A stretch of DNA of 64,000 nucleotides. Origin: Camarhynchus parvulus. Its lineage: Eukaryota > Chordata > Aves > Passeriformes > Thraupidae. Shown here in pieces: positions 1 through 12,200 of the stretch. The stretch spans positions 112,961,702 through 113,025,701 of the forward strand of contig NC_044573.1 of assembly GCF_901933205.1 (NCBI RefSeq). Reading direction: 5' to 3'. Under the pieces are notes generated by a model. The model made no database searches. It was not told the DNA's origin and was given only the letters and a program-made list of their open reading frames with translations. Numbering within the stretch: position 1 is the first letter of the stretch; every line of letters begins with the position of its first letter. The translations under genes were made by a program, and so were the position numbers.

Positions 1-2838
1 ACCGCTTCCTGGACCTCTCAGATGTGAGTATGCCCTGTGGGGCAGGCGGGGCTGGCTCTGTGACAGGGCTGGCTCTCCAAGGGGACAATGCCATTGCCAT
101 TGCTGCCACAGGGCCACTGCAGACCCCCAGGCTGGCCAAGGCTCTCGTGAGGCTCCTGCAGGGCTGCACATTGGAGCTTGGACTGATGGGTTGAGAGCCC
201 CCAGAGCCCACCCAGCGTGTGCCTGGAGCAGGGGGCACCCTCACACTGCCTGTGGGAGGCCCTGCCATGCAAGGCACCTGCACAGCCCTGCCCAGGTCAC
301 CCTGGGTGTGCCAAGAGCACATTGGCCTGACAGTTTAGGCCTGAAATCCTCATGGCTGCAGATGCCATTACAGCTTTCAGGGTGATCACTCAAGTTGTTC
401 CAAGGGAAGAAAAACTGCTTGGGAGCTGGAGGCCATGGCCCAGTGCTTTGTCCACTGTGATACAGGACTTGGGAGTCCCCTCAGTCCCAGGCTGGCCACC
501 AGAAACACCAAATCCAAGGGAGCTGACACCTCGCTGTGCCACACTCTCAGGTGCTGTCAGCAGCAGCTGGGGGAAAACAAAAGCACCCAATTACATCTTT
601 CCCTTTCTCAAGGCCACCTGCACAGGGCAGAGTCTGAGACACTGCAGAGTGTGGTCATGGGTGACAGGAGGGCCTGGTCACCACAGCACCAACAGGCAGG
701 GCCATCCTGGCCATGAATTGTACTGTGAGCTCTGCAGCTGGCATTGCCCACTGCTGTACCCCTTCTTTCCAGGCCATTGAAGAAGGGAACCTGGATTCCC
801 TGGACCACTCTGATTTTCAGCAGACGGACATTCCCTTTGAGGTGCCCCTTCCAGCCCATCAGCACGTGCCTGTGAGTGTCACCTGTCCTCTTCAGCAGAG
901 CTGCTGCTGCAGGGCCTCTGAACAGGGAGTGGGGTGGGGCTGGGATTGCAGAGGCTGCAGGGCATGGAAACGGACCCAGAACTGGCCCCTGCTGCCTGTC
1001 CCTCCACTGTGAGCACACAAACACACACAGAGACGTGTGCACACAGCTGTGAACACAAACACGTGTGCACAGACGTGTTGCACACACCCACACAAACACA
1101 CCCACAGAAACACACCTGTGTGCACACCCACACCTGTGTACACACAGACACACATACACACACACACACACTATGTACACACACACCTGTGTGCACACAC
1201 ACCTGTGTACACACACCCAAACACACACAAAAGACTAACACCTGTGTGCACACACAGACCTATGTACATACACACACCTGTACACACACATACCTGTACA
1301 CACACAAAACACACACAAACACACCTGTGTGCACACACAGACCTATGTACACACACACCTGTGTACACACACACACCTGTACACACACACACCTGTACAC
1401 ACACACACACTCTCTCTCTCCCCCCAGCACACACACTCTCAAGCCACACCATGCACCATGCATGCCTGTGCTGTGTGTGCATCATGCCCGCCCATCCTCT
1501 CCCCTGTGCTCCCTGGTGCCGTGGGGCTGCGCTGGGGCGGCAGCAGCAGCAGCCCCGTTCAGCCTGGCACTGGCTTTGCCCGCAGGAGGAGCAGCGGGAG
1601 GAGGTGAGGGACTGGGTGCTCACGGTGTCCATGGACCAGCGGCTGCAGCAGGCGCTGCCACAGGACGAGCGCGGCACCTACGAGGCCTCGCTGGTGGCAG
1701 CGGGGACAGGGGTGGCCTCCCTGCCCTGCCTGCTCACAGGTGAGCTCCAGATGACACAGTGCCCTGCAGGGTGGGTCTGGCAGGAGGTCTGGGCTGTGCT
1801 CTGACAGCAGTGGAGGGACTGTGTGGCTGTGGGGCACCAGCTCTGCTGGAGGAGTTCGGGTGTTTTTACTCTGGGGGGTGAGGGAGCACTGGAACAGGTT
1901 GCACAGAAATTGTGAGAGCGCATCCTTGGAGACAGTCAAAAGCTGTCTGACACAGCCCTGGGCTGGGGTGGCCCTGCCTCAACAGGAGGTTGAACCATAC
2001 AGACCCCAGAACAATTCTGAGCTCCGACACTCTGTGGCTCAGGGGTGGCTCAGGCTGCCACAGCACAGTCAAGAATGGGCAGCACCTGGCCCTGCTCTGT
2101 AGTGCAGGACTAAAAAAGGGTCAGAGAAGGGGGAGCAGGAGAGGGCCACCAGGAACAGGGCTGTGGCTTGAGAGTCAGAAGCTGGGTGTCATTGTTGGAC
2201 CTACACACGTGGGTGTCATTGCCCAAGGGCAGTTCAGCCTTAATCTTAATTTGATCCCCCCCACTTTGAACACCCCTTCTCCATTTTGGTCTCCTAGAGA
2301 CCAAGGCAACATTATTCCCCCTACACACTGTGCTGTGGGGCAGCCCCACACAGCACAGGGAAGGGGTGCCCCAGGTGGGGGGATGCTTGCTATGGGGCTC
2401 AGCTTGTTCTGAATGTGTCACTTTGTGCCCAGGGTACCCAGTGCTGGGAAACAAGATTGAGTTGAGGCCAGGCCGAGAAGTGAAGAAGGATGTGTGGTAC
2501 AAATTCGTGATGGCTGTCAAGGTGAGCCAGAGCCCCCAGGCAGGGAGATGGGCTGTGGGGGGGTCCAGCCCCTCGTGCTGGCAGTGCAGCATCCTTGGGT
2601 GAGTCCTGGTCCCAGGGCATTCACTGCACTGACAGTGCTGCTTGCTGGGCATCACCAGACCCAGTCCTGCCAGCCCACATGGTGCCTTCAGGCAGGGGGC
2701 ACAGGGGTGCAGCCCCCTTCCAGTGCCAAGGCCTGTCTCTTTCTGCAGACATCCCACAGCCCAGCAGGCCAGGATGTGATCGAGTTCCTCCGACGGTGGT
2801 GTGGGGGACTCCCAAGCACCAGCTTCTCATTCCAGTGA
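1..2838 (+). CDS. IFT172: IFT172, C-terminal five exons (5' part outside window)
   Basis: Intraflagellar transport protein 172, an IFT-B complex subunit that travels along the ciliary axoneme. Only the C-terminus is present. Exons: up to 23, 773-871, 1586-1739, 2433-2521 and 2749-2838 (TGA at 2836). All junctions are GT/AG and phases match (0, 0, 1, 0). The peptide reads RFLDLSD, then [34 protein letters not shown] and YPVLGNKIE, and ends [13 protein letters not shown], which I recognise as the conserved IFT172 end. These segments belong to the C-terminal TPR/alpha-solenoid tail. The intron before exon 1586 carries a long CA-rich repeat and the next one a CR1 fragment. The gene is convergent with KRTCAP3, as in mammals. 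No break is seen in the visible part. Confidence 0.96.
1013..1440. repeat. CA-rich compound VNTR in IFT172 intron
   Basis: About 430 bases of interrupted ACAC tract. A higher-order unit resembling CACACACCTGTGTGCACACA or CACACCTGTACACACA recurs many times, mixing CA runs with ACCTGTGTA blocks. It lies 145 bases upstream of the exon at 1586. Open frames across it are repeat artefacts. Confidence 0.9.
1850..2010 (+). mobile_element. CR1 LINE 3' fragment
   Basis: The text from GAGCACTGGAACAGGTTGC through GTCAAAAGCTGTCTGACAC to GTGGCCCTGCCTCAACAGG follows the familiar avian CR1 3' region in sense orientation. It is diverged and truncated. It lies in the IFT172 intron between exons 1586-1739 and 2433-2521. 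Confidence 0.7.
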
Positions 2839-2887
2839 GCAGAACTAGGGCAGCTTTCAGGCCTGTTCCTCAGCACCTTCCACATCC

Positions 2888-2893
2888 AATAAA
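2888..2893 (+). terminator. IFT172 poly(A) signal AATAAA
   Basis: A canonical AATAAA lies 50 bases after the IFT172 stop codon, so the 3' UTR is very short. It is the only hexamer near the stop on this strand. Confidence 0.85.
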
Positions 2894-3177
2894 CATGTTA
2901 TCTCAGCCCTGCAGTGCTCCTGTTTGCCAGGGGATGCTGGGCCCAGAACACTGCAGCTGCTGGGCATGGGCTGCAACCCCCGTGTCTCAACCCCCCCATC
3001 CAAGAGTGACTTCCACACTGAGGCCACAGGTTTGCCACCATCCCTGTACTTGGGGAGTGCCAGGCACAGGGACAGGCTCACAGAGTAGCTGCACTTTCCT
3101 TCCCTTGGCATGCCTTGTTCCCAACCAGCACTCACCTGGCAGGGCCACTTAGAACAGCCAGTGTAGAAAGGAAAAGT

Positions 3178-3187
3178 TTATTTATTC
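3178..3187 (-). terminator. KRTCAP3 poly(A) signal (AATAAATAAA)
   Basis: On the minus strand the sequence reads AATAAATAAA, about 530 bases beyond the KRTCAP3 stop. That gives a 3' UTR of about 0.5 kb, ending roughly 270 bases from the IFT172 poly(A) signal on the other strand. Confidence 0.75.
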
Positions 3188-3702
3188 AAGAAAACTAGAG
3201 ATCTACACCGACGGGATTCTTCCCTTTCTGTTCCCCGACTCATCTGAGCACAGACACAGCCAGCTGCCATGCCTGCAATGGCACCAGGACTGCCCACCCC
3301 CATCAGTGCTGCCAGAAACCAAGAACCTTCATCACACCAGGAAGGGCCCAGCAGCTCGGGGCGAGGATGGGAGAGCATCAGGGGCCCACGGCACCTGCTG
3401 ACCTGCAGGGTCTGTCCCAGGTGGGCTGGTGGAGCTGGGGGCAAGGCACATCCTCACCCCTGCAGCCCACTGCAGGAGCTGTGACACCACCTTGGCCCCA
3501 ACCTTGCTGGATCACAGCGCTCCTGCAGCACCACCTGGGAGTGGAGGAGCAGTGTCAGTGCCAGGCTGTGCTGCAGGGCCCAGCACCACTGACTCCTCTG
3601 CCCATGTTCCTAGCAAGAGGTGTTCTGGGGGGCTGGTGGGGGCATGGGCCCTCTTGATGGCAGAGTCTGCTCCCCCCATCCCAAGCATGGCCCACGTGGG
3701 GC

Positions 3703-3709
3703 ACTCACC
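3703..3709 (-). other. Strong splice donor just after KRTCAP3 stop
   Basis: Minus strand reads TAG CTGGAGAG then GTGAGT, a consensus donor only 8 bases beyond the stop codon. A usable acceptor (GCCCCCAG) is present near 3440. A spliced 3' UTR is plausible; with the stop so close to the junction it would escape nonsense-mediated decay. Confidence 0.45.
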
Positions 3710-3716
3710 TCTCCAG

Positions 3717-5488
3717 CTACACTGGAGAGTCAGAAATTCCTGCCAGGAGCTGCTCCCTCTCACGGAGTGGCTTCTCCACAGCTGTACTTGGCCGGGCCAG
3801 CTAGAGAGAAAAAAAAAAGACAAAAAGTAGTTAGGGTGGCAAGGACACATGATGGGCAGTGTTCTCACAAAAAAAAAGAACAGGCCTGGCTACCAGGGGA
3901 TGAAGAAGAGGGTCCCTCTGCAACTCCCCATGAAGGGGTGCTGGTCTGGCACTTAGGCTGGCTAGAAGAGGTTCCAACTCAGCATCCCCCCTACTGCTGC
4001 TGCACAGCCTCCTTGTTCCCAGCAGAACCCAGCGCCTTGCAAGTGCAGCACAAAGGCAGCAATCACAGGGGAGGGAGATCCAGGGAGATTTGTACCTGCT
4101 CTTTGCCATAGCTGTGTGCACAGGGCCCGATGCCCCGGAAGACCAGAGCCACCAAGCAGCTCCTGCCCGAGAGCACGGCTTCCACAGCTGCCAGCAGCAG
4201 GGAGAGGAACCAGAGGGCCAGGGCTGTGTCCTGTGGGGCAGGGGGTCACAGGAACGTGGGCACTGCACCAGGCTGGCTGAACACACTCAGCAGAGACTGT
4301 GTGGACAGCAGGGGGAAAGAAGGGGGAGAGGGAGAGAGAAGGGGAGTGGGAGGGAGAGTGAGAGTGAAACGAAAAGACGAGAGGAAGCAGGAAGAAGCTG
4401 CTGGGAGGAGTGGGGCTGTGCAGTGACTCACGTAGATGCGCGTGGTGTTGAAGGGACAGTCGTTGGTCGCAATGGCTTCACGGGCGTCCAGGGGCAGCGC
4501 GGAGCTGTCGCAGCCCCGGACCAGGTGCGTGCCCCGGCTGTGCACCGTGAGGGCGAAGGCCAGCGCCAGCCCCACGCTGCACGCCGTGGACAGCAGGCAG
4601 TTCAGCAGAGAGACGCCCAGCAGGGTCCAGTGCTGCAGGACGCAAGAATACGAGTGGGATGGCAGGAGCTTGGGGAAACGCTCGGACCGGGCACCTGTGT
4701 CCGCGCACGCCCGCTCCCCCGAAGGGCACACAGGACCTCTCGCTTCTTCCAGGACGGCTCAGCCACGCCCTCGGGTGAGGCTCTCGCACCTTTCGCATCC
4801 TTCCACCCCCTGTGAGCTCGGTACCGCCGGACGCCCCTTGGCTCGGGCTCCGTGGAGACCCTTGGCCGGGAGCCCCCAGCCCGGCGCACCCCGCCCCGTG
4901 CCCGCCCACCCTGCGAGCCCACGCGGGACCCCCGACCCGGCCGCAGCTTCGCCCACCGAAGCGCTTCTGCCCGAGAACGGCGCTCCCGCCCTCCGGGAGC
5001 GGCCGAGCGGGGACGGGCGACACCCGCAATGCCGGCAGCCGCCGCCGAGGCGGAAGGAGCCCGCGGGGCCAAGGTCCAGGGCAGCGGCTGCCGGCGGGGC
5101 AGGGCGGCGCCGAGGCCCCCCCACAGCCCCGCACTCACCAGGACCGCCCGGGACAGGTTGTGCGACACCAGGATGGCCACGATGCCCGCGGCGATGCTCT
5201 GCGGGGAGAGCTGCGCTCAGCGGGGCCCGGGCGGGCCGGGCCGCCGCCCCCCCCCCGCTCCGCTCCGGCCGCGCTCACCAGCAGCCCCGAGCACACCGAC
5301 ACCACGTTGGCCGCCGCGTACTCAGGGGTGACGGCGCGGCGGGCGCCGGCCACGTGCCGCAGCACCGAGCCGTGCACGATGGCGCCCAGCACGAGGCTGC
5401 CGTGGCCCAGCACGATCAGCCCCAGCCCGGTGCGCATCAGCCGCCGCGGCTCCGCCAGCGCTCCCGCCACCCGCCGCCCCCCGGCCAT
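3717..5488 (-). CDS. KRTCAP3: KRTCAP3, keratinocyte-associated protein 3 (tetraspan membrane protein)
   Basis: Exons on the minus strand: 5488-5279 (ATG at 5488), 5198-5139, 4632-4432, 4230-4096 and 3800-3717 (TAG at 3719-3717). They give 229 codons plus stop; the human protein is about 240 residues. All boundaries are GT/AG and phase 0. Four hydrophobic segments are visible, at about residues 20-42, 57-82, 91-119 and 160-187. The motif [17 protein letters not shown] and the stretch [11 protein letters not shown] match KRTCAP3. A sequon Asn-Thr-Thr at residue 152 lies in the loop before TM4, in [10 protein letters not shown]. The C-terminal tail keeps the REREQLL element. The ATG was chosen as the only Met just ahead of the family start; a longer GC-rich upstream frame exists but is not family-like. 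Molecular function is poorly known for the family. Confidence 0.92.
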
Positions 5489-5880
5489 GGCCGCCGCCGC
5501 CGCTCGCACCGCCCCGGGCAGGGACGGGCGACTCGGCCCGGCCCCCCGGCCCGCCCCGCCCCGCAAGAGGCGGCACTCGCGTCTTTACAAAACAGTTTAT
5601 TAAAAATAGGAAATGATAGAAATGAGATGCAGGAGCCGCGGCTCGGCCCCGCCGCGCGCCAGGACGACACTGGAGCCCGGGGCCGCTGCAGCCCCGGGAG
5701 GCCCCGGTAAGGACCGGGGGCTGCAGGGGCCGCAGCCCGGGGCCAGCACACGCCGTGACCCCGGCGGTGCGAACCAGTAAACAAAGTGCAGCCGGCGGCG
5801 GGAGCGAAGCGCCGGGCGGGGAAGGGGGACGAGCTCGGCCACCCCTGGGCCCGTGGCGCGGGAATGGGGGGGAGTGACCG
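4750..5880. promoter_or_regulatory. CpG island spanning KRTCAP3 promoter and NRBP1 3' end
   Basis: Dense CpG and C/G runs surround the KRTCAP3 ATG (5488) and continue into the NRBP1 3' UTR. No TATA box is seen. The KRTCAP3 transcription start must lie in the roughly 100 bases between its ATG and the NRBP1 poly(A) signal at 5596, or inside the NRBP1 3' UTR. Confidence 0.6.
5596..5601 (-). terminator. NRBP1 poly(A) signal AATAAA
   Basis: TTTATT on the plus strand reads AATAAA on the minus strand, about 690 bases past the NRBP1 stop (6289). It is the first canonical hexamer after a conserved-looking 3' UTR and lies only 108 bases upstream of the KRTCAP3 ATG on the same strand. Confidence 0.75.
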
Positions 5881-5917
5881 GGGGTGCAGGGCTTAGGGGC
5901 TCACCCCTGCTTACCTT

Positions 5918-5923
<6 letters not shown>

Positions 5924-5951
<28 letters not shown>
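5924..5951. repeat. 28-base A tract (T tract in NRBP1 3' UTR sense)
   Basis: An uninterrupted run of 28 A on the plus strand, followed by AGAAAAAACC. In the NRBP1 mRNA sense it is a U28 tract in the middle of the 3' UTR. It may be length-variable. Confidence 0.9.
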
Positions 5952-5959
<8 letters not shown>

Positions 5960-6288
5960 CCATTTCTGTGCTGTGCAAAAGACACTTTGTACAATTCAAA
6001 CAGAACAAACTCCATGCACATGAGTGGGGCTGCAGAACGCCTCAAGCCAGGCCTTAGCTCCGCAGCACAACCTGGCAAATCCCAACAAAAACAGGGCTGG
6101 AAATAATACTGATGCGCAAAGTCCCCTTTAGGAGGTGGGCAGGGAGGACTGTCGATGAGCCCAGCCACGGCACATGCAGGATGAGCTTCCAAGCACTGCA
6201 GCTGGGGTCTTGCGGGTGCCCGACAGCGAGGGCAGACACAGATGGTCGCAGGCAGCGAGGCCACGCTGGCTGCCCCGGAGCCACGGGG

Positions 6289-9200
6289 CTAAGATGACAC
6301 AGTCACGGCCGTCAGGGCTCCATTCCGAGTGTAGTAGAACTTGCTAAATGCCTCTTCAAGTAAACAGGTGAGTCTGCTCTGGTCAGCCTGGGCAGATAAA
6401 GGACAGTGAGGGGTAAGCCCCATCCTCTCAGAGCTGAGAGCATGGCTGGAGACCCCCAGGGCAGGGGCCTGGCTTATTCCTCCTGCCTTCTGCCCCCGAA
6501 AAGGGCACAAACCATTGAACTCTGAGGAAGGAACACAGGCCCACAGCCCTACCTGAGTCCCTGCTTACCTCGCTGATGAATCCAAGCTGGACCAGTTCAG
6601 CGGCCAGCTCCTGGATGTTGTCATCTACAACACAAGGAAAGGTGTCAGTCCTTGCTCCAAGCATTGCTGCTGGCCCAGTGCCCCTGGCAGGGGCAGAAGG
6701 TACTTACTGGGCTGAAGGTCACAGCTCAAGTGTCGATTCAACTTGTCTTCCAGTTTCAGCAGCAGTGTCAGCTGCAGGGCAAAGAAATTCTCATGAGGAA
6801 TTGCAGTCCTGCAAGCTGCCATGACAAGCTCAAAGCAACCCTAGAAATGCCCCTTGGGATGGGAACCACCTCTCCAGAGCCCCACGGGGATTTAACAACA
6901 GCCACAGGCAGTTCCATCCTGAACTGCAGCGGTCAGCACCATCCAGGGCCTGGGGGTGGGCCAGGTGCCCGGTCAGCAGCAGGCACAGCCCTGGGACAGG
7001 CTCTGGGTCCTATGGTGGCAGCTGCAGCACTGCAGGGTTACCCCAGGCCCCAGCAGCACATCAGAGCCACGAGCCCTGCACAGTGCCCCGGCCTCCCCCT
7101 GCTCAGCCACAGAAACGTACGTGGTGCTTCACGCCCTCCTCCACAGACTCAATGTTGCACTGCATCAGCACCACCTGGAACAGAGGCACAGACCCCATCA
7201 GCAGCTGCCCCAGAGCCCTACCTGGCCATGGAGAGCGGGGCTGAGCCCCTCCTCAGCCAGGCTGAGCCTTTACCTTGCGGGTCTCCACCTCAGCGGGCTC
7301 TGGAGTTGGGGTTTTCACCGACGGGGGAGCAATGGGAGATTTCACCACCACCTGCTGGGGCTGCTGGGGCCGTGGCATCCCAAAGGCTGTGAGGGGATAG
7401 ATTCCATTCCTACAAGGAAGGAGCAGCATCTGAGGTTATACCTCTACAGAACTTTTCCAGTCTCACACACAATGGAAGGTGTCTTAAAAAATCCCTCTTA
7501 CCTCACATCCTCCAGGAACTTGTCCAGCTCCAGCGCTGGAGATTGTGAGAAGCTGGAAAACAAAATGTCCTGAGATGAGAAATCATCTCATAGTACCATC
7601 CACTTGGGTCTCTTGGAGTGCACTTTCAAATGCCCATGTCCTGGGCTGTGTCCACAGGCAGGATGGGTATGGACAGGCAGCCACTGGTGTGACAAGCTCT
7701 TATCTTCCCTTAAGGACATAACCACCTATGTGAGCTGAGGGTGAGGCAGCAGCTATGGCAGAGCCAGTCTCACAGCCCTCAGACCTGTGCAATGCTGTTA
7801 TTTGGAGGGTGGCCCAATGACACTGCTCCTGGTGAGCTGTTTCACAAATACCTGCCATACCAGGTCCCTGGTTGCAACAAACACTTGGAATAGCCAAACC
7901 CCTGTCTCAAGGCTGCTCTGAAGCATTCCAGAGATGAGGTAAGGACTGCAAAACTGCTGGAAGCCTGACAGGATGTTCTCAAGTGCTTTATGGGCTGCAC
8001 ACCTGCCTCAGCTCCCAAACCACCCTCCAGCCCCTCCCACAGCCCCAGCAGCTGGGATAATCCTATCTTCTGACACAGCAGTAGGTTTCAACAAAAACTT
8101 CCAATTTTTCTCTAGCAGCTTGGTTTGCATGGCAGTCTGATGAACCATCCAGAAATGATGCTGACATTTCAAGTGATTGCTGCTTTCTTTCCCTTTTCCA
8201 GCATCTCTGAGGTGTGGCACCACCAAAAGGAAAGTTCCAGGCTGGCACCCATGGACAGCCACGCCTGCAGAGGCTGACATCCCATGTGTGTGAGGATCTC
8301 TCCTTACAGCTTTGGTTGTTCACTTGTTGTCCTCCATTTTGAAACTATATCAAAAACATTCCAAAGGGAATTTCAAACTACATTTCCTAGCACTATGACA
8401 ACTGGAATGTCAGCTTTTGGAAGGGTCTCTGTGGCTCAGAGAGCTGCTTATACAGATGGAGCTGTTCTTCCTTGTCATCTTACTCTTGTTCAGCAGCCTG
8501 AGCATCCCAGAACTCTGGGCTCCCTGGAAGCACCCTAGGCTTCTCTGGGAATACAGTGTTCACATCTTCGTCTTCAGCTAATCCCTTGACTAGCCAAGGC
8601 TTTGTTATCCAAAATGCACATCACTTTTTCGGCACTCTGCTTGCTCATATGTATTACAGTCACTCCCTTAGGGGCCACCCTTGCAGTGCAAGTAGTGCTG
8701 TGTGTCACTGACAGCTGCCTCAGCTGCCTTTCCCTGCGCATAGTGTGGAATAAGATGCTCCATTAGGAAAACACTGAGGAACCCTTTCTCTGAAGTGAGA
8801 GAGACTCCATCTGACTAGTCTGTGATTGGTCAGAGCACCTTCCCAAACTGTTCAGCCATGTTTTGCTGGTGTCTGCTCCAACTACAGCATGTTCATTTAA
8901 TCTGTCCATTTGGGGAACAACTCATCTCAGCTGCACATAATCTACTGCCAGGAAACAGGTGCAAGGTCTCCTTCCACCCAGGAATAACCCTCCCCAGAGG
9001 TGTGTGTGCCCAGACAGGGACTGCTCCTTCCCCTCCAGCTCCAGCAGCTCCCACTGGCACCCAGTCAGTGAGGAAACACCAACTCTGAGGTGATGGGCAG
9101 CGTCCCAGTGCTCACACCAGGGCCCCAGCACTGCTCCCTGAGCAGCCCCCTGAGCACACCATGGGGACTCACATCATCTTGACTCCTTCCCTGTCCTCGT

Positions 9201-12200
9201 GGTTGATCTCTGCCAACACTGCGTTCATGTCAAGGTTTTTGGTAATTTCTTCTAAAGCATTTTCAGGAATCATATCTATTTAAAAAAAAAAAGAGTAACT
9301 TGCAGCAATTGCAGTTCCTCTCCAGCTTTAGAAAAGCAATGAAAAGTGCAGAAAGTGCAGAGATGCTCTCAGAGCAGGTTGGACACCACAGCCCCTCCCG
9401 GCCCTGTGTTGGACAGCCAGGAACCTGCAGAGCAGCAGGGCATGGGAGGGGTGTTCCCAGGGTGCCAGCTCACTGGGGGGAAACTGACAGCTCAGCAAAG
9501 CTCTGCAGAGCCCTGACCCACGTGGGCACGTGGCTGCCAGGGCTGGTACTCACGCTGGTGCCCAACGATGCAGTGAGCAGCCAGGAGCTTCAGCGAGGGC
9601 ACCTCGAACAGCGCCTGGTGGAACAGGAGCTCCCGGGCCGTGGGGCGCCTGCCAGGGTCCTGCTCCAGACACTTCTGAATGAACTCCTGGAGAAAAAACC
9701 TGCATGAGACCACGAGCAGCAGCAGCAGCAGAGCCATGCAGAGCCCCGAGGCCGTGGCTCACCCGCTGCAGGGGGTCCTCCAGCAGCTGGATGGCACTGT
9801 TGATGGCTTCCTGCGGCACGTAGGAGGACTCCCCGTTCCCCTGGATCTCCAGCACTGCCATCTGTAAACACAGAGCAGAGCATCAGACTCCACTGGCAGT
9901 GACAGGCTGCATGGCAGACAGGCTCAAGGAGACCACTGCCAAGCATGAGATCATCACAGCCAAGCTGTTTGGGGGTATTTAAGGTCACATTTGGAGAGAC
10001 AGAGAGAATGGCTGCCTCACTACAACAGCTTACTCCTGGTACTTCGAGACTGCCAGGGAGCCCTGGGAACTCTGCCAGCAACAACCTGGACAGTAAGTGT
10101 CTCCATTTTGAACCTCACCATCCATTGGCCTGTTAGTCTGTTTGGTAATTCCATAATGAAGCAGTGACTGGATCACTGCCAGGGTCCAGGGTCCCTTCTG
10201 GCTGTGTGAATAGCTCTGCATCGCAGAACAAGAGCAAGCACACAACACATCAAGAATGGGCTCCAGCCAACTACACAGACACTCATTCCCAGCTAGGAAA
10301 GGCTGAAAAATATTGCAGGGAGTGTCTCTGCATTCAGCTTCAGTTTTGTTTCCTGGAAGTTGTGTCTTTCCACAGTTCTCTTCCTGCTTCACTAATAGAA
10401 TGTGCAGCACAGGTTGAGGGTTCTTTATGCTGGCTCTTTCTGACAATTCTTCTCAGAAAATACTCCTAACAGCAGCTCTCATTACCTGGACCTGGACCTA
10501 CTGACTGCAAGGACAGAGGAAGCACAAAGTTGCTACGACCAGGTATGTCAGACTCACATTGACTGCAACCAGCACCTCCATCAGATGGGCACAGGCTGGC
10601 CCAGACAAAGTGACAGACTGCAGCTGTCCTCTGCCCCAAACAGCCCAGGCAGTGGTCACATACATGGACATTACATTACAGTCTGCAGCAGTGACTATTC
10701 CCTCCAGCCAATGAGTCTGACCTCAGGACTGGCCAAGACCTGCTAAGTAATTCATTACCCATTAGGAATTTGAGAAGAACTGCAGATCCCTGAGCCATTT
10801 ACTCCTTAGTGAGGCACTTGGGGGAGCCTCCATAGAGATCCCTCCAAGGCAAATTGCACTTGGCTCTGAGAACAAAACACTTGTCACTGAGCAAACCCAC
10901 CCATGGCCACAGCCCTTCCAGAGCTCTCTCTCTCTCCTCAGATTCATCATCTCTGTCCTAAAGTCCATGTTTGACACTCACCTCCAGTGCACACATCCCA
11001 AAGGAGTAGATGTCCACAGCAGTGGTGACATTGGCAACTTCTGTAACACAGAAATAGCATTATCAGTCAGCTCTGCATGCACCAGCACCATCCTGCACCA
11101 GGCTGGGACAGTCCTGCAGCTTCTCCCTCCTCTGCTGCCAAAGAACAGAGGAGCTGAAGCATTTCAGCAGGCAAATGGCTCAGAACTGTTAATGTGGCAT
11201 CTGTCAGGAGCCTGGAGCTGAGAACAAGGTGCAGGACAGCTTGGAAGCATCAGTAAGGACAAAACAAATCCCCAGGCTTGCAGCCACAGCCACAGCATAC
11301 CTCCATATTCCGGGGCAAAGAAGTGCAGGTTCTTCTGCTCCTCACGACAGGTCTTCACGTGGTTGTTAATTGTGTCCGGTGCCACTAGAAGAAAACCAGG
11401 AATGCTTAGGATACAGGAAACCACATCCCATCCCTGATGAAATCCCAGGGAACGCCTGCAGCTCCAGGCCCTTGGTGCCCAAAGGGGCAGAATGGTGGCA
11501 TTAAGGTGAGTCTTCACAGCCTTCATCTCTTGTCACCTGCCCTGACCCAATACATTCCTGCACTGTTTCCTTGGCAGCTTAGCATCACTCTCCAAGGGCA
11601 AACCTGGAGACCACAACTGCTGCCTGCCAGGAGGACAAGGTGAGAACAGCTCCCAGCAGAAATGCCTGGCTTCAAACAGATCCACAGCATTTGTCACAGG
11701 CAAGTTACTCATTCAGAACAGCAGCCTGAGGAGCAGCCAGAGGTGCCAAGGTCACTGCAGTTGGTCACCACCTCAGAGTTCAGGGAGGATGGACCTACCA
11801 TGCAACTCTTCCCCATTTCAGGAGGATGCTGGTGCCAAAGCACCTCCAGACAATAATCAATCCAAGCTGCTGAGGGAAGGGAGGTGGCCACCCAGACAGC
11901 AGAACCTCCCAGCAGCCAGCACCTCCACAAACCACTCGCAGCTAGGGGGAGGAAATAACTTGCAGCCACAAGAACAGTGAGCAGAGCATAAATATGGACC
12001 CCCATGAAAGATAAGCTTTTGGAACAGCCACATCTGCAGAGACTGCAAACAACTCTCTGAAACTAAGCAGCTATCTGCCAGGGAGAAACACTGAGGTGAG
12101 CCGGGAGCACAGAGCCACCACCCATTTGAAGCTCTACTGTCACACTGCAATGTGCTCAGTGCCACAGTCCTGTGTCCCACCTGGTCACCCCCTGGACAAT

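Noticed and set aside
934..1804. Long Thr/His-rich and Cys/Val-rich frames across the CA repeat
   Set aside because: Pure translation of a microsatellite in several frames; real IFT172 exons flank it.
4436..5710. 424-codon plus-strand frame opposite KRTCAP3
   Set aside because: Open frame caused by high GC; the minus strand carries the phase-consistent KRTCAP3 exons.
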